Source: Neodiprion pinetum
Taxonomy: Eukaryota; Arthropoda; Insecta; Hymenoptera; Diprionidae
NCBI RefSeq assembly: GCF_021155775.2
Contig: NC_060233.1
Location: 31,465,077 to 31,529,076 of the forward strand
Length of the DNA: 64,000 nucleotides
Direction of reading: 5' to 3'
The stretch's first letter is position 1. The number at the start of each line of letters is the position of its first letter. Positions 14,942 to 26,700 of this stretch are shown here, piece by piece. The translations under genes were made by a program, and so were the position numbers. The notes beneath the pieces are model-generated. The model was given only the letters and a program-made list of their open reading frames with translations, searched no databases and was not told where the DNA came from.

Positions 14942-15287
14942 CTTTGAGTGATGTTCGTCAAAATGAAGATAAAGTGAATCAACGATAAAAGAATGACGGA
15001 GGTACATCGATATGGGTTGCCGGTTATCGACACAGCTTGAGGGACCTTTCTACCGATAATCCTGTGCCGAAGTGCGCGACGATTTTTCAAAAACGTGTAA
15101 ATATTTTACAAACTTGCAAAAGAGCTGGAATCATCGATTCGATTGGGGATGCGGAGTGACTAGCGATACAAGCGAATATACAAATAAAAAACACGAAGAG
15201 CGAAAAGTCAACGCAGGTAGATGCCGATGCTGTTATAGAATCGAGGTGAATTAGGAGAAACGCGTTATTCGGTGAGGGATTTTTTGC

Positions 15288-15306
15288 CTCGGAGAAGATC
15301 TCCGAG
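15288..15306 (+). repeat. Perfect 8-bp hairpin just before the Wnt6 start codon
   Basis: CTCGGAGA and TCTCCGAG flank a 3-nt loop, ending 13 bases before the ATG. Depending on whether the AG at 15315-15316 is a splice acceptor, it lies in the 5' UTR or at the end of an intron. Confidence 0.8.
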
Positions 15307-15319
15307 TCTATCTCAGGGA

Positions 15320-15387
15320 ATGGAGATGCGTACCGTCCTGGTGGCGATTTGCCTGTTACTCGTTACTCCGATCACCGGATCTCTTTG
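15320..15387 (+). CDS. Wnt6: Wnt6 coding exon 1 (signal peptide)
   Basis: Encodes 22 residues plus two bases of a Trp codon. A hydrophobic run (VLVAICLLLVTPI) follows a short charged start, typical of a secretory signal. The donor is TTTG|GTGAGT after 15387, phase 2. I chose the ATG at 15320 because it has purines at -3 and +4; a second in-frame ATG at 15326 would shorten the protein by two residues. CTATCTCAG ending at 15316 resembles a splice acceptor, so an upstream non-coding exon is possible. Confidence 0.8.
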
Positions 15388-18300
15388 GTGAGTCCCTCAT
15401 CCTGATTTTAAAGTTTATTAAACATCTAGAGGCTCGAACCCTCTTTCTCGTATAATTTATTTTCTAAGTGCTAAGCTTGCTCGATCCACTAGAAGCGTGT
15501 GAGGATATTTTCGGTATAAAGAAATAGCGAAAAATCCGTACATTACCGATTTCTTGTTTTCATTTCTGTTTTGCGAATAAGACCTTTTCGAAACTTCAAA
15601 ACTCGGAATTCATGGGATTCGGAGCATAACCTAGGCTACGCTGGACCGTATATATCGATAACATCTCTTCGTAAATAAAGCTGTCAGTCCGGATGAGACT
15701 AATGGCTTGTGCTCTGTCCTGAAATCTCTCGATTCTATTACTGAAATTTTTTCCCCACTCTTTGTTGGATCAAGGCGGAGCCATGTTTTTGTAAATCGCA
15801 ACTATAAAATCGCGTGCTTGCAAAAAAATAATAAACCCTGTATCGTGGACAGTGAATCAAAGTGGATTCATAGCTATTCGCGAAGAGTTTCGATTTCTGT
15901 ATAATAATTCGGACCAATGAAGACAGTATTCAGACCATGGACATATGGTAATTTGCATAGATCTTGTACTATCAATCCTTTTTTGGAGCACAATGCGAAC
16001 GATCTTCGCTCACATTTCTTCTGCTTTTAGCGATGTGAACGAGTTCTCTTAAAAGCGTGACCGTAAGCGATGGCTCAAACTCACTTAACAGTGGACACAA
16101 ACGGAAGTAAATTAGTGCGGTGAATGGTTGAGCAATAGTGGAACTTGAGGCTTAAAAAAGTAAAAGTAAAAGAGTCAAGTGGCGTTGCATGGGCCTGGTA
16201 ACACATGATAGCCATAAAGAGAGGGTGAAAACAAACAGAAGTCATCTGTAATGCATATAGGCTTAAGTTTGTTGCGTTCTGCTCTCTCCGCCCTTCTCGC
16301 CTTCGTAAACAGGCCTAGGTGTGAGAAAATGACTTTGACTCAAATTGCGCGTCCACCAAATTTCATTGGTAACATAACAAACAATTCCTCGTCACGTTTT
16401 AATCGATTCTTTGCTGGCGAGTTACACGTTGCAGGTACGATCACCGAGAACCTTGCAAAACTGCATAAGACTCGGCCGCGAGAAGCGTCAGCCTCCTATC
16501 TTTGTCGTAAATAAAAGAGTCAGCTCTTGCTCGTCAGGGCTCTCTGCTCCCGTTAAGTTTGTCAATATTTGGAGTCAGATAACATCAGGGTTCTTATCGC
16601 GCCTGTCACGAGACAAGTTCCCGCGAGAATCTCGAAAATTCACGAATAAAACAACAACAATGACTGTCAACGAAGGGTACGAGTAAAAAACGGATAATGA
16701 AATATAGAATCAAATCTGTACCCACATCTTTGGTATTGCCGCACGGAATCTAAACTGCGTTCGTATTATCAAAGGATGACGAATATTTTGACCCGATTTT
16801 CGGATTTGAGGAAAGAACAATTCGAGCTTCGAGTCTACTTTAAGGGTACATAAGAAGTCCTTTGTGGTTGGTAATTTTCAATTCGGTCCTGGCCGCGTTC
16901 TCCTTCGCGTTTCTGGACGCGGAGGATGAGCGTATGGTCGGATCAGCGGAGGATAGTTGGCGATTACCTCTGGACCGGATTCTTTTCCTCGGCTGGCATT
17001 CTCTCGTTTTTTCGCGAATCGCCGCACCTCCGTCTCTCCGTGGCAAGAGCAATAGGAGCAAAAGAGAGACAGAGAAGGAGGGCGGACAATGGTCTCTCCG
17101 TCGCGTCACCAAGTGTCCCGTAAATCTCCGGCATCGCGTATAATTTGTTCCCCCGACACACGCCGACCGCTCCCGTAGCGGAGACGGGAGAGAAAGAGAG
17201 AGAGAGAGAGAGAGCCCAACGGTCATCGACTACGCCACGGCTACTGGCTGATCGCAAGCTGGAATTCCGTATAACCGAACGAGATACCTACTTATACACA
17301 CACGAGCTGAAATTGTCGGGCGTATTCAGATTGAAGAGGAGAAAAAGTCCCCCTGCTAGTTCGGGTCAGCGTTTTTCGCCGCGTCGAAGGCAAACTACCG
17401 ACTACTCGGCGATAAGACGTCCTTGGGGAGACGAACGATGCTCGCTATTGGTTCGGGCGTGGTTCAGATTCCCTTGTCCAAAGACCATCGTCCTACGGTA
17501 AAACCGCGTTGAGCCGCGTAGCTTTGCGCCGGTTCTTTCGGGCCCCGCGGACGCGATAACAAATCCTTGCCGTGGTTACCGGAGGCGATATACCGAGATT
17601 GCTCGGTGGGGCACCATCGTGAAGTTAACCAATGAGCCACGGTGGGCAGTCCACCGAGTCCCGGACGATCCGGGTCGCCTTCCGAGTCCGCCCTGGTTGG
17701 TATGGTCCGCGAGGAGTGGAGGTCCTCCTCCCACCTCCCGCGGGAATCGACGCCGCTTGTTTGCTCACCTGAATACCTGATACCCCCCGGGCCCCGAGTA
17801 ATCCTAGCCACTTCGGCTCGCTCGGAGTGTCGCCGAGCTCTTGATCCACCGGCGGATCGACACGCGCACGGCACGCCGATCGACGCTCGGTGGTTTCACT
17901 CTTCGTCGTCCGGTCGATCGTTATCGTCCTTCTTTCCCCCGCGTAGATATCGAGGAATTTTCATTCCATGGGCTCGTGAGGGGGGCTCTTTTCGAGCACG
18001 GCTCGAGTGGTTCCGCCCGAAAGTAGGTACGATAATCCCCGCGACGAATGATGATCGGGCAAACATTGTTTGTGTGCCAACGCAAACAGGGATACGTAGG
18101 TGTACGAGTACTTGGCTAGGCAGGTATAATCGCGCTTCTGACTCGAGCACGCGGCGCTGCAGCAGCGAGGTACGTCCGTCGACGGTCTCTTCTTCGCGTA
18201 TTAAATATAGGTGCGGGCGTAGCTACACGCACCTTGATCACTCCCGCATTTCTGGACGAATATAACCCAGGAAGGAACGCCCGCCGGCTGAAGACCCCGT

Positions 18301-20746
18301 GGTCAACGAGTCCCATTAATCTCAGGCTAGATTTCAGATCGGTTTCTCTGATCCCACAGCTGCTCGAAGCTTTTCACTAGGCATACGATTAATACGCGCA
18401 TGGATGGCGCACCGGCCGCAGTCACCGACTCGGTACAAAGTGGCTGCTAATTGCAACGAAGCTACGAAAGTGGCGGAAAAGAGGGCAAGGAACTCCCTAA
18501 GCTTCGGGCCTCACTTCGGTCTACTCGCGTTACCAAAAAGAAGCGACGCACCGCGACCGCGGCGGCACGCAGGGGTAGTTCGAAAAAACATTAAGCCGCA
18601 TTAGCACGCTCTCATTGCTCTGCCGCGTCCGTAACAAATCCACCTATGGTGACTCGGTCTGCTCCGCTCGGTTCCAGGCCCCCGCGGGGGCCCGCGGACC
18701 CGCAGGACCCACGGGGACCTACGGGGGGCCCTGTAAATCAAGCACGAGGTACGCCTCGGCCCGACCGCCTGTTACACACCCGGTTAAACCCGCGGTTTGT
18801 TCCAGCGCTCTCGATTCCTTATCCCGTCCTGGTAGCTGATACGCGTGTCATTGCTGGCTCGCCCGACAGCCTCGGCTGGTCTCCTATTGTGACAGGATCG
18901 AAGTGGAAATATCGCAATCGGTGCAGGGGACGGCTGACGAGTCACTCTGCTTACCAGGGAAATTAACCGGCGCAGCCGCGATTCTTACCCCCTTACGATT
19001 CCGCTTCTCCAGAGGTCCTCGGGGACACCGAGGAACGCCGAGGCGTAACACGATCGTTGAAAAATTTCCTCCCACATCGACAACATTCTCGCGACTTGTT
19101 TCCTCGGAGATGTCCTACTCCCGCAGGGTCCTGGACTTGGTCGCTAAGATTCCCCTCGCGTGTTCAACGCGTGTCCCATTCCTTTTTGGATTTTTATACA
19201 CACGAGTTGAAACGTCTCCCGCACCACTGCCGAGGATAGGAACGCCTTGTTCCTGGCATATTCGAAGCGACTTTCTCGAGAAGAATAATACCCGGCGATG
19301 CCTTTTCCTTTTTCTATCCTGCAATCCTCGCGGATTTTCGCATTCGGGTACGGACGGTGAACTTCGTTCGTACGTGTGCAGCTCGAACCGTGCCGGTGGG
19401 TAACAGGTCCAGTTTCTGAAGAGAAGAGCTTCTTCGCCAGACAGCGTGGAGCTCTACGCCTCGAAAAGAATGCCGTGCGTCTAATGACGTGATAAATCTG
19501 ATCCTAAGTCAGACCGTAGAGAAAGGGAGAGCTGTAGAGAGAATCTTCTTCGTGAGTCTTGCCCACGATTCTCAGCGACAGGTTCGCGTTGAGTGGGATG
19601 AGATGATTCGAAATGATTGAAAAAAAATTTATCTGCATTTCGTTTTATTATTGGACGTATTTTTATTGCCGAGTAAAGTTTATTCCGGTTTCGCGATCGG
19701 CACGGAATATATTGAATCGTTCGCTCGTGTAGATCGTACGCGAAGGTACAGAGGTGGACCGGCGCGATAGCGTGACGGTGTTGCAGTACTACGCGCGTTG
19801 AATAGAATTAGCAGCCATATTTCGCTTTTTGTTTACGAGGACGTCGTAATTTCATAATTTTATGATCTCGTGCATTGTATCGGTGGCTTCTTAGGTTTAT
19901 TTGATCACGAGAGGGTTGCCTATGCGAGGGCCAACTCCTCCGAGGCAAACAGTCGTGAAATACGTGCACCAACTCGGCTCACCCTCCTCTCTGCCAACAG
20001 CTTAACATAATATACACTGGTGCCCGTAACTTTAACGCAAACGTGACTGTTATGTCAGTCGTTACATGTTCTCGGAAACTGTGAGTGGCGCTGATGCATT
20101 CCTAGCTCGTAACGGGAGAGAGCGAGATAGCGAGAGAAAAAGAGAGAGAGAGAGAGGAACAGAAAGAGACTTATACTTCTTCAAACACTTTGCCTTGTTT
20201 CGTAATCACCCATCGTCAATTGACGTGATAAATCATTCAACTCAATCGTATAAAGTACAATTCAATCCACCCGTCGCTTTAATTTTTTTCCTCTCACTTT
20301 TCGGTTTTCATTTGTTATTTCAAATTTTCAACCGGGACCTTGACGAGGAAAAAATACTGGAAAGGAGGAGAATAATAATAATAATAATAATTATAATAAT
20401 AATAACAACAACAACAATGATAATTTATTTCATTTTACCATTGGTAAGGCTTGCTCTTGGATTTTTGTAAAAAGGATTTTTCATCTCTTCATCATCTCCA
20501 AGATATAGGATAAAATTGGGTTACGCTTATCACCGGTGTATAAGTGAGGCGAGTGCGATTAGAGAAAATAAATAAATATTCGAATCTACAAACCATTAAA
20601 TTATATTTCAGTAACCGCTTCGCGGATGTGCAAGGCTGACGACGTCAGTCAGCACTCAAACTGTGGCAACACCAGTTCAGTACATATACAAACAGATTTT
20701 ATTACGCCTAATTTTGATCACTCACCACGGAGTTTGTGTATTCGGT

Positions 20747-20790
<44 letters not shown>

Positions 20791-23700
20791 CCGTACTTTT
20801 TCTCCTCCCCCCATGATTTCGTCCAACTTTATACGCTCTTCGCTCTGTCAAATAACTATTGAATTTAATTATCCACTGGAACATTTCCCTCCAATTTCAA
20901 ACAGTCAGTTGTTCTTTAATATGTATCGAAATATCTGGGAATCCTTAAAAATTGGATGAACGAAAATTTTCACGATCATGTCACTTATTTTTTACTTCTG
21001 GTACTTCGATGAATTTTTATTTTTTCATTTCGTTGTATGCTTTTTTTTTGTCAACGAATTTCGAGCATCGAACACTGTGGTTTCCGACATTTTACCCCGT
21101 ACTGTGTATTTCGTAGTTGTGTGGGCGAAAAAGTAACAAGTTTGCGGCGAGCGAATATATAAATCACAACGTTGGATCAGACAGTTTCTCCCCTGGTAGT
21201 ACAGAGACACAACATCTTGCGGATATTTGGCGACCGCTTAATCTCTCTTTCTCATCCGTTCTCCTTCTCTTGATCCGCCTGTCCCTCAGGCTTCTTTTAC
21301 TTTTCATTTCCCTGAGATACGACCTCGCCTAAATACGCGACGACGCCTAGTCGCAAATGCTGCTACATGTCGCTCGCCAGATTTGTGGCTTCCCTAAATT
21401 ATTTTCAACTGAGTTACGTTCTCGCGGTAGCTCAAGGGTCGCCCTGTTTTCTTTGCCCTTGGAAAGTTCAAGCCAAGGTGAACGTGGGAGATATGTACAG
21501 ACTCAAGAAAGTAGCATTTCACCCAGAACATAGCTTGATGTTAATTTTCTTCCCAAAACATTTCTTACGATTGGTTCAATTTCATTTTCAGGGTCGCCGG
21601 AAGTCAGGTCGTAATGGACCCGATGCTGGTGTGTAAAAAAACGCGAAGACTGAAGGGCAAGCTGGCCGACATTTGTCGGAAGGAGCCAGCGCTGTTGAAA
21701 GAAATTGTGAAGGGGGTTCAAGTTGGCACCAGGGAATGTCAGCATCAGTTCAGAAACAGAAGGTGGAACTGCACGACGGTCAGGCGTTCCCTCAGAAAAA
21801 TTTTACTTCGAGGTAAGCTGCGAAAGAGATAGTTTTTAAAAAAATCCTAGGAATCTTAGGGGACACACACACACACACATTTCTTTCTCTCCCTCTATGC
21901 GTCGCGAAGTTCACGGTTCCACAAATTTTCGAGACGATCAAAGTGACATTGATATTCGATATCTTCTTTCTCGTTCTGTTCTTGCTTCAAAAAAAAAAAA
22001 AAAAAAAAAACAAAAAGATACAAAAAAAGAAGGAAAAGGCAACGGAAAAAAGAGATACAGAGAGAAAAAGAGAACGAAGAAGAAAAAAGGAGCGGCGTGT
22101 CGTCGCGCTGGTAGGTAATCCGCACCGATCAGCCATAAAATCGACCAGGATTGTTCCGGAAAAGACTAAAGGGTCCCTCGAGGCTCGGCGTGATCCTCCG
22201 GCAGAAGTTCGTAGGTAGCACTTGGGGTTTAACGCCCATGTTCACCTTATCGGTACACGCAGCCCCTCAATTAGGGGATGCTGCGTGCGGAGAGGTCGGA
22301 TCAGCGGAGGACCACACAGCAGGAGCTACCTGACCCTATCGGTGGATCGGGCCCATAAAAATTAAACGCAGCCAGATAAATAAACGTCAATAGGGAATTG
22401 AGATAGGCGTCAAGACCCGAAAGGGAAAAAGAAAGGAAAGGAAACTGAACGAAACAGTGAGAGAAAGAGAGAGAGGGAAAATGAGGGGGGGATCCACCTA
22501 AATTTTGTCGGAATTTCTACCTCAAGTTTTTTACTTCAGATAAAGTTTAATCTATAGCTGTCTCTGTCAATTTTTAAAGGCTCCTTTACGGCAACCTCGA
22601 TTCTGGCTGAAATAAGAAAAGTCCCACTACCTACTATGTCATGTAACGACTACAGTTAGGTTTGGAATTCTTTTCAGCCGATAGAAAAATTTGGGTAATC
22701 GAGATCGGACAAGGAATCAATTAATAATTAATCGGTGCCGTCGATCGTCGGGTAATCCGATCTTCGGTAAATCTTCATTGCTGGCTCTTCCGTAGCCGTA
22801 TGCGGAGCTCTCGTATTTTATTTTTCAAGTTCGAAATGCATACCTACCTGCAGTGCAACTTGTTACCTTGTTGACAGCTCCCCGTGGGAAGTCCTTCGTA
22901 AAATATATGACACCCGGTACCGAGCACCCCCTGTTGACTGGACAGATGTCTTCGTGATCTGGTGAAAAAAGGGACACGGCGTAAAACGGCATTGCTTTCG
23001 TCTGATAATCTGCAGGGGAAGAAATGTTGGATGTTCGATTTACATTTTTCAGCAAACGTTGAAAAAAATTCATCAACAGGCATGTCGCTTGGTCAAAATT
23101 TAACAGAGACTTGTTTTGCACCAACCTTTCAATCGCGCGTGGTATCTTACCGTTGAAAAGAAAAACTTTTTTTCCCTCCGTCAGGCCCGGCGTAAAATTA
23201 TGGCTTTCCAATGACGCGTAATCTGCCGTATTGTCTCGTTTATGAGGTGTCGCAGGGGCGACGCAAGCTCGACCCGTGGCCAGGTGGAGGATGGTCTTCA
23301 CAAAGGTTCGCGTAGTGACCCTTAGATCCCGAATCGTCAGCAGACCAATGCCACCCCTCCGAGGGTCGTATTTTAACGCGAACGCCCCTAGGGTGACTCG
23401 AAATTGGTCATAATGTTGACAGCCAGTCATGACCACTGCGACCCGGACCTCGAGCTACCGTATTCGACTTTTCTCAGTCGCAATTGCCTCCGTCAGTGCA
23501 GTACAACAGCGAAAGATGAGTAAAAAAATTAGTTTCGTGTTATTCGTAACGAAAGTTGATCGAAGGAACGAGATTCGGAGCTCCGATTGCCGGTAATACA
23601 TTACACGGTGTAACCGGGATTCGGTTTGTTTGAAGGATAATAATTATATCCCTGTCCACGCGTACGTATTCGGTCGATTATTTAGCCGTGATATCTGATC

Positions 23701-26700
23701 ACGAATAGCGGGTATCTTAAGGGCTTTAATTAGGGGAACACATTGCCACTAATATCTGACGGACAATGTCAATCTGTCAGGTGGTACTAAAAGGAAAGGG
23801 ATATCTGATAGGTACACGCGATCCGAGATTTAGATGTTGAGCCTGATGAGCCGGAATCAACCCAACCTCGCCCCTTTCCCTCTTCCTCGCCCACTCTCAC
23901 TCGTCCCCTAAAAGTTATCCAGAGAATTGGTAGGAATTCCGAGTCTAAATTAAAATTTATTCCGCTTCCCTCTTAATCCTCAGATAAGGACTAATCGAGG
24001 TTCTGCTCCTGAGTTAGGGTAGACCTTTTTCAGCCGTGCACGGTGCATATGTTTCAAACTTCTGAATGCATCCTATATAGGATGAAATCACGTTTTATGA
24101 ATTTGTTAGGGTTAATTCCATCGTCACTATTATTATTTTCTTTTTCCTTCCCGGTCCCTGCTCACTCCTTTTAATCCTTATTTCGCCCAACGTTCAGTGC
24201 TATTATTTGTTCCAAGATTTATTCCCACGTCGTACGTCATTCGGCGAATTCCCGGTCCTCCGATAGCTTCAAATTGAAAAATGATTTTACCCCTTGTAGT
24301 TTTTTTTCTTCTTCTTCTTCTTCTTCATAACTGCTAACGAATCGAAAACACTGCCCCTTAAATTGCGAACGATCCCATGTCACAAGCAGGGTATTCGTGC
24401 GAAAAATATATGCATAGGATTATTGTACGGCGGTCGAGGAGATGAGCGTTAATATCTGTTTGTCGTTCGCGTTGAGTCGTCTTCGTGATCGTCGGCTGCA
24501 GCGAGCTGCGGGTTGCGCCGTGAATGCATACAAACGTATTAGTTAACACTCGTGGAGGGAAAACACTTAGCACGGGTTCGCTAACGGTTGCCGGGTTCGC
24601 GTCCGGCCATAAGTTCTTATTACCACACGTCACCTGGCGCAGCAGTTCTATCAGATGCAACGAAGAGCCGACGTTGTGCCATCGGCCTCAGGATAAGGCG
24701 TACGGAGCGGAATTTATACGGCTTATAAATTCCATTGAAAGTATTATCTCGGAGCCTCGTCCGATAGCCGCGTGATTTCGATAACAGACGCCCCTCTTCT
24801 CAAACGGTGAATATTAGTGCACGCTTACGATAAAAGGTACCTACGTGGAGGGTAAAATGCTTAGCGGATAACTGTGAAAGCCGTGCCAATGATGTACTGC
24901 ATGAAAATATTACGCGGGAGAATTACGTCGGGGGTTGTTGAGTTCATTTGTTAATTAATTCGTTGATTCGTTAACCGTTGGAGATTTCCGCCGCAGCTGG
25001 GGTTTAACCACGCGCCGCTCGGTGGATCTTTAGTTTTATTTCAAGCCGCGTTATATCTCCACCTGTATCTTGGTACCTATACTTTTAAAAAGTATTCCGA
25101 ACCCGGCAAGGTCTCCGGGTCTATCAGCTTCTCGGTCTCTCCGCTAACGATGTTCTCTCGGCAAGGTTTACTGCGAAATAATGTCAGAGCCTCCGGTTAC
25201 GAGGGACTTGGCTTAATTTGTCCCCCTTATTAGAGATACGTTCGAATGGATGTGAAAGAATACGTGGGTCCTTGTCGGTAATTTGCAAGGACCACCGGGT
25301 TCCGCCACCGGCATTTATTACGTTTAAACTTCAATTTTTATGTCCTTAGATATCGGCTTATGTCCCCTGTTTACATATAAGTGCAGTAATTTCAGGTCGG
25401 CCAGCGATCCTCGTTCCGCGTCCTTACGCGGAGAAAATCAAATTCCCTCATACCGCACGGCGCAATTACCTCCCGGGCACCGAAAATCCTTGGTTTTCAT
25501 TCCGCCGGGAGGAAGCTGCGCTCTCTTAAGAAGCGCCCGTCGCCGGAGCCGAACCGCGTCGCGGGGAACGAACCTCTCCTTGGGCTCGAGTCGGGCGACG
25601 GTGAGTTGCGGGGGTGGGCGAGGAGGGCGCCTCCTTGGATCTGTCGGGGCGATGCATTCAAATGTCAGCGTTCCCAGACCGGACTCAACGCCGAAGAGTA
25701 ACAGATCTGTCCACCGCCTTCGGTGCAGTAAAAGTTAAGTTAAAGTACGGTAGCCCCGGTACAATAAACGTAAGGGACACTAAACTGTTTGCTGTTGTCA
25801 ATCCTTTGTGGTTCCAAGGGACACGGCGATGTACCGGCAATGTATCTCCGATGTTACTCACCCCCGATCTTTTGCCCGGGAGCATTCCACGCCGCGCGGA
25901 TCACCGGGGGTACAATCCTCCTCAAAATGACCCCGCGGAAAACGCGGCTATTTTTCATATCTTCGTTTCAGTTGCGGAGCGTCGACGAGCTTGATCTGTA
26001 CGCGATTATCTCGTGCACGGGGCGCGTGCAGCGGCGAATCGCGGTTCCTGCAGAATGGGGAAAGAATCCTGAGCAGTGCTTTCCGTTTGAAAAATGACGA
26101 CAGAATGCTTAGAATTGCGAACATTCACAATTCCATCTCAGCAGTAATTACCGAGGTATTCCTGCGGCCGCACCGCCGCGGTGCTCGCGTCTCTCTTCGC
26201 TCGTTCGCGATGGAGACGGCTGCGGGTCTTACCCGGATGAGAAATTCCATCGCGATCCGCGAATCATTGCCGGATGCATAAAAATTGCTGGGTATTCGAA
26301 GATGGGCGATGGGGAGGGTGGAAAATAAAGTGTATTAACAGGTCGGGGAGGAGAAAACAAGAGAGTGAAAAAAATCGGGAACAAGCCACACTTGGTCATT
26401 GCTGCCTGCGGGATTTTTATCACTCGGTCATTCTCATCGCGGAGGTATTCATGCGTCCAGTTAGTATTTATTGGAAATGGTCGGTGAGGCCGCGACTCGG
26501 ATCGTACAGAAATAGCCTCTTCGCTCGCTATTCTCTCGTTTAGCTTTCGTTGAATGTATTCCCATCGAACGATTCGCGCGCTTTATGTCGCCAGATAAGA
26601 GATAACCACGCAAAGAAAGGTCCGGCCGCTCGATCTCATTGTCAAATAAACCACAATCGCTTGCTTTTTAATTTCCCCCAACAGAGGCGGAGACAACGTG

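Larger units (their letters stand above)
1..15319. other. Upstream flank of Wnt6, no coding gene seen
   Basis: I found no Wnt-type or other recognisable exon on either strand. Open frames are short and look like chance or low-complexity products. The stretch holds simple repeats, paired inverted repeats near 7.6 kb and a CpG-rich block near 13.8-14.6 kb. It may contain a non-coding first exon and enhancers of Wnt6, but none can be proved here. Confidence 0.6.
15388..21591 (+). other. Wnt6: Wnt6 intron 1 (6.2 kb)
   Basis: GT-AG intron. It contains a GC-rich, CpG-rich block at about 16.9-19.4 kb with several long chance open frames, a 16-bp palindrome at 18677, (AAT)n/(AAC)n near 20.37 kb and (TA)n at 20752. 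I see no coding exon in it. Confidence 0.85.

Noticed and set aside
17642..18265. 207-codon plus-strand open frame
   Set aside because: Lies in the GC-rich part of Wnt6 intron 1, where stop codons are rare; Arg/Ser-rich and no domain.
21989..22095. Poly-A and A-rich tail as a retroposon insertion
   Set aside because: No recognisable element 5' of it and no target-site duplication found by eye.
22825..23436. 203-codon minus-strand open frame with a GGIGLLTIRDL stretch faintly like the region after a LINE reverse transcriptase core
   Set aside because: No catalytic YADD-type motif, no flanking element, and a frame of this length is expected about once by chance in 64 kb. A translated search against retroelement proteins would decide.
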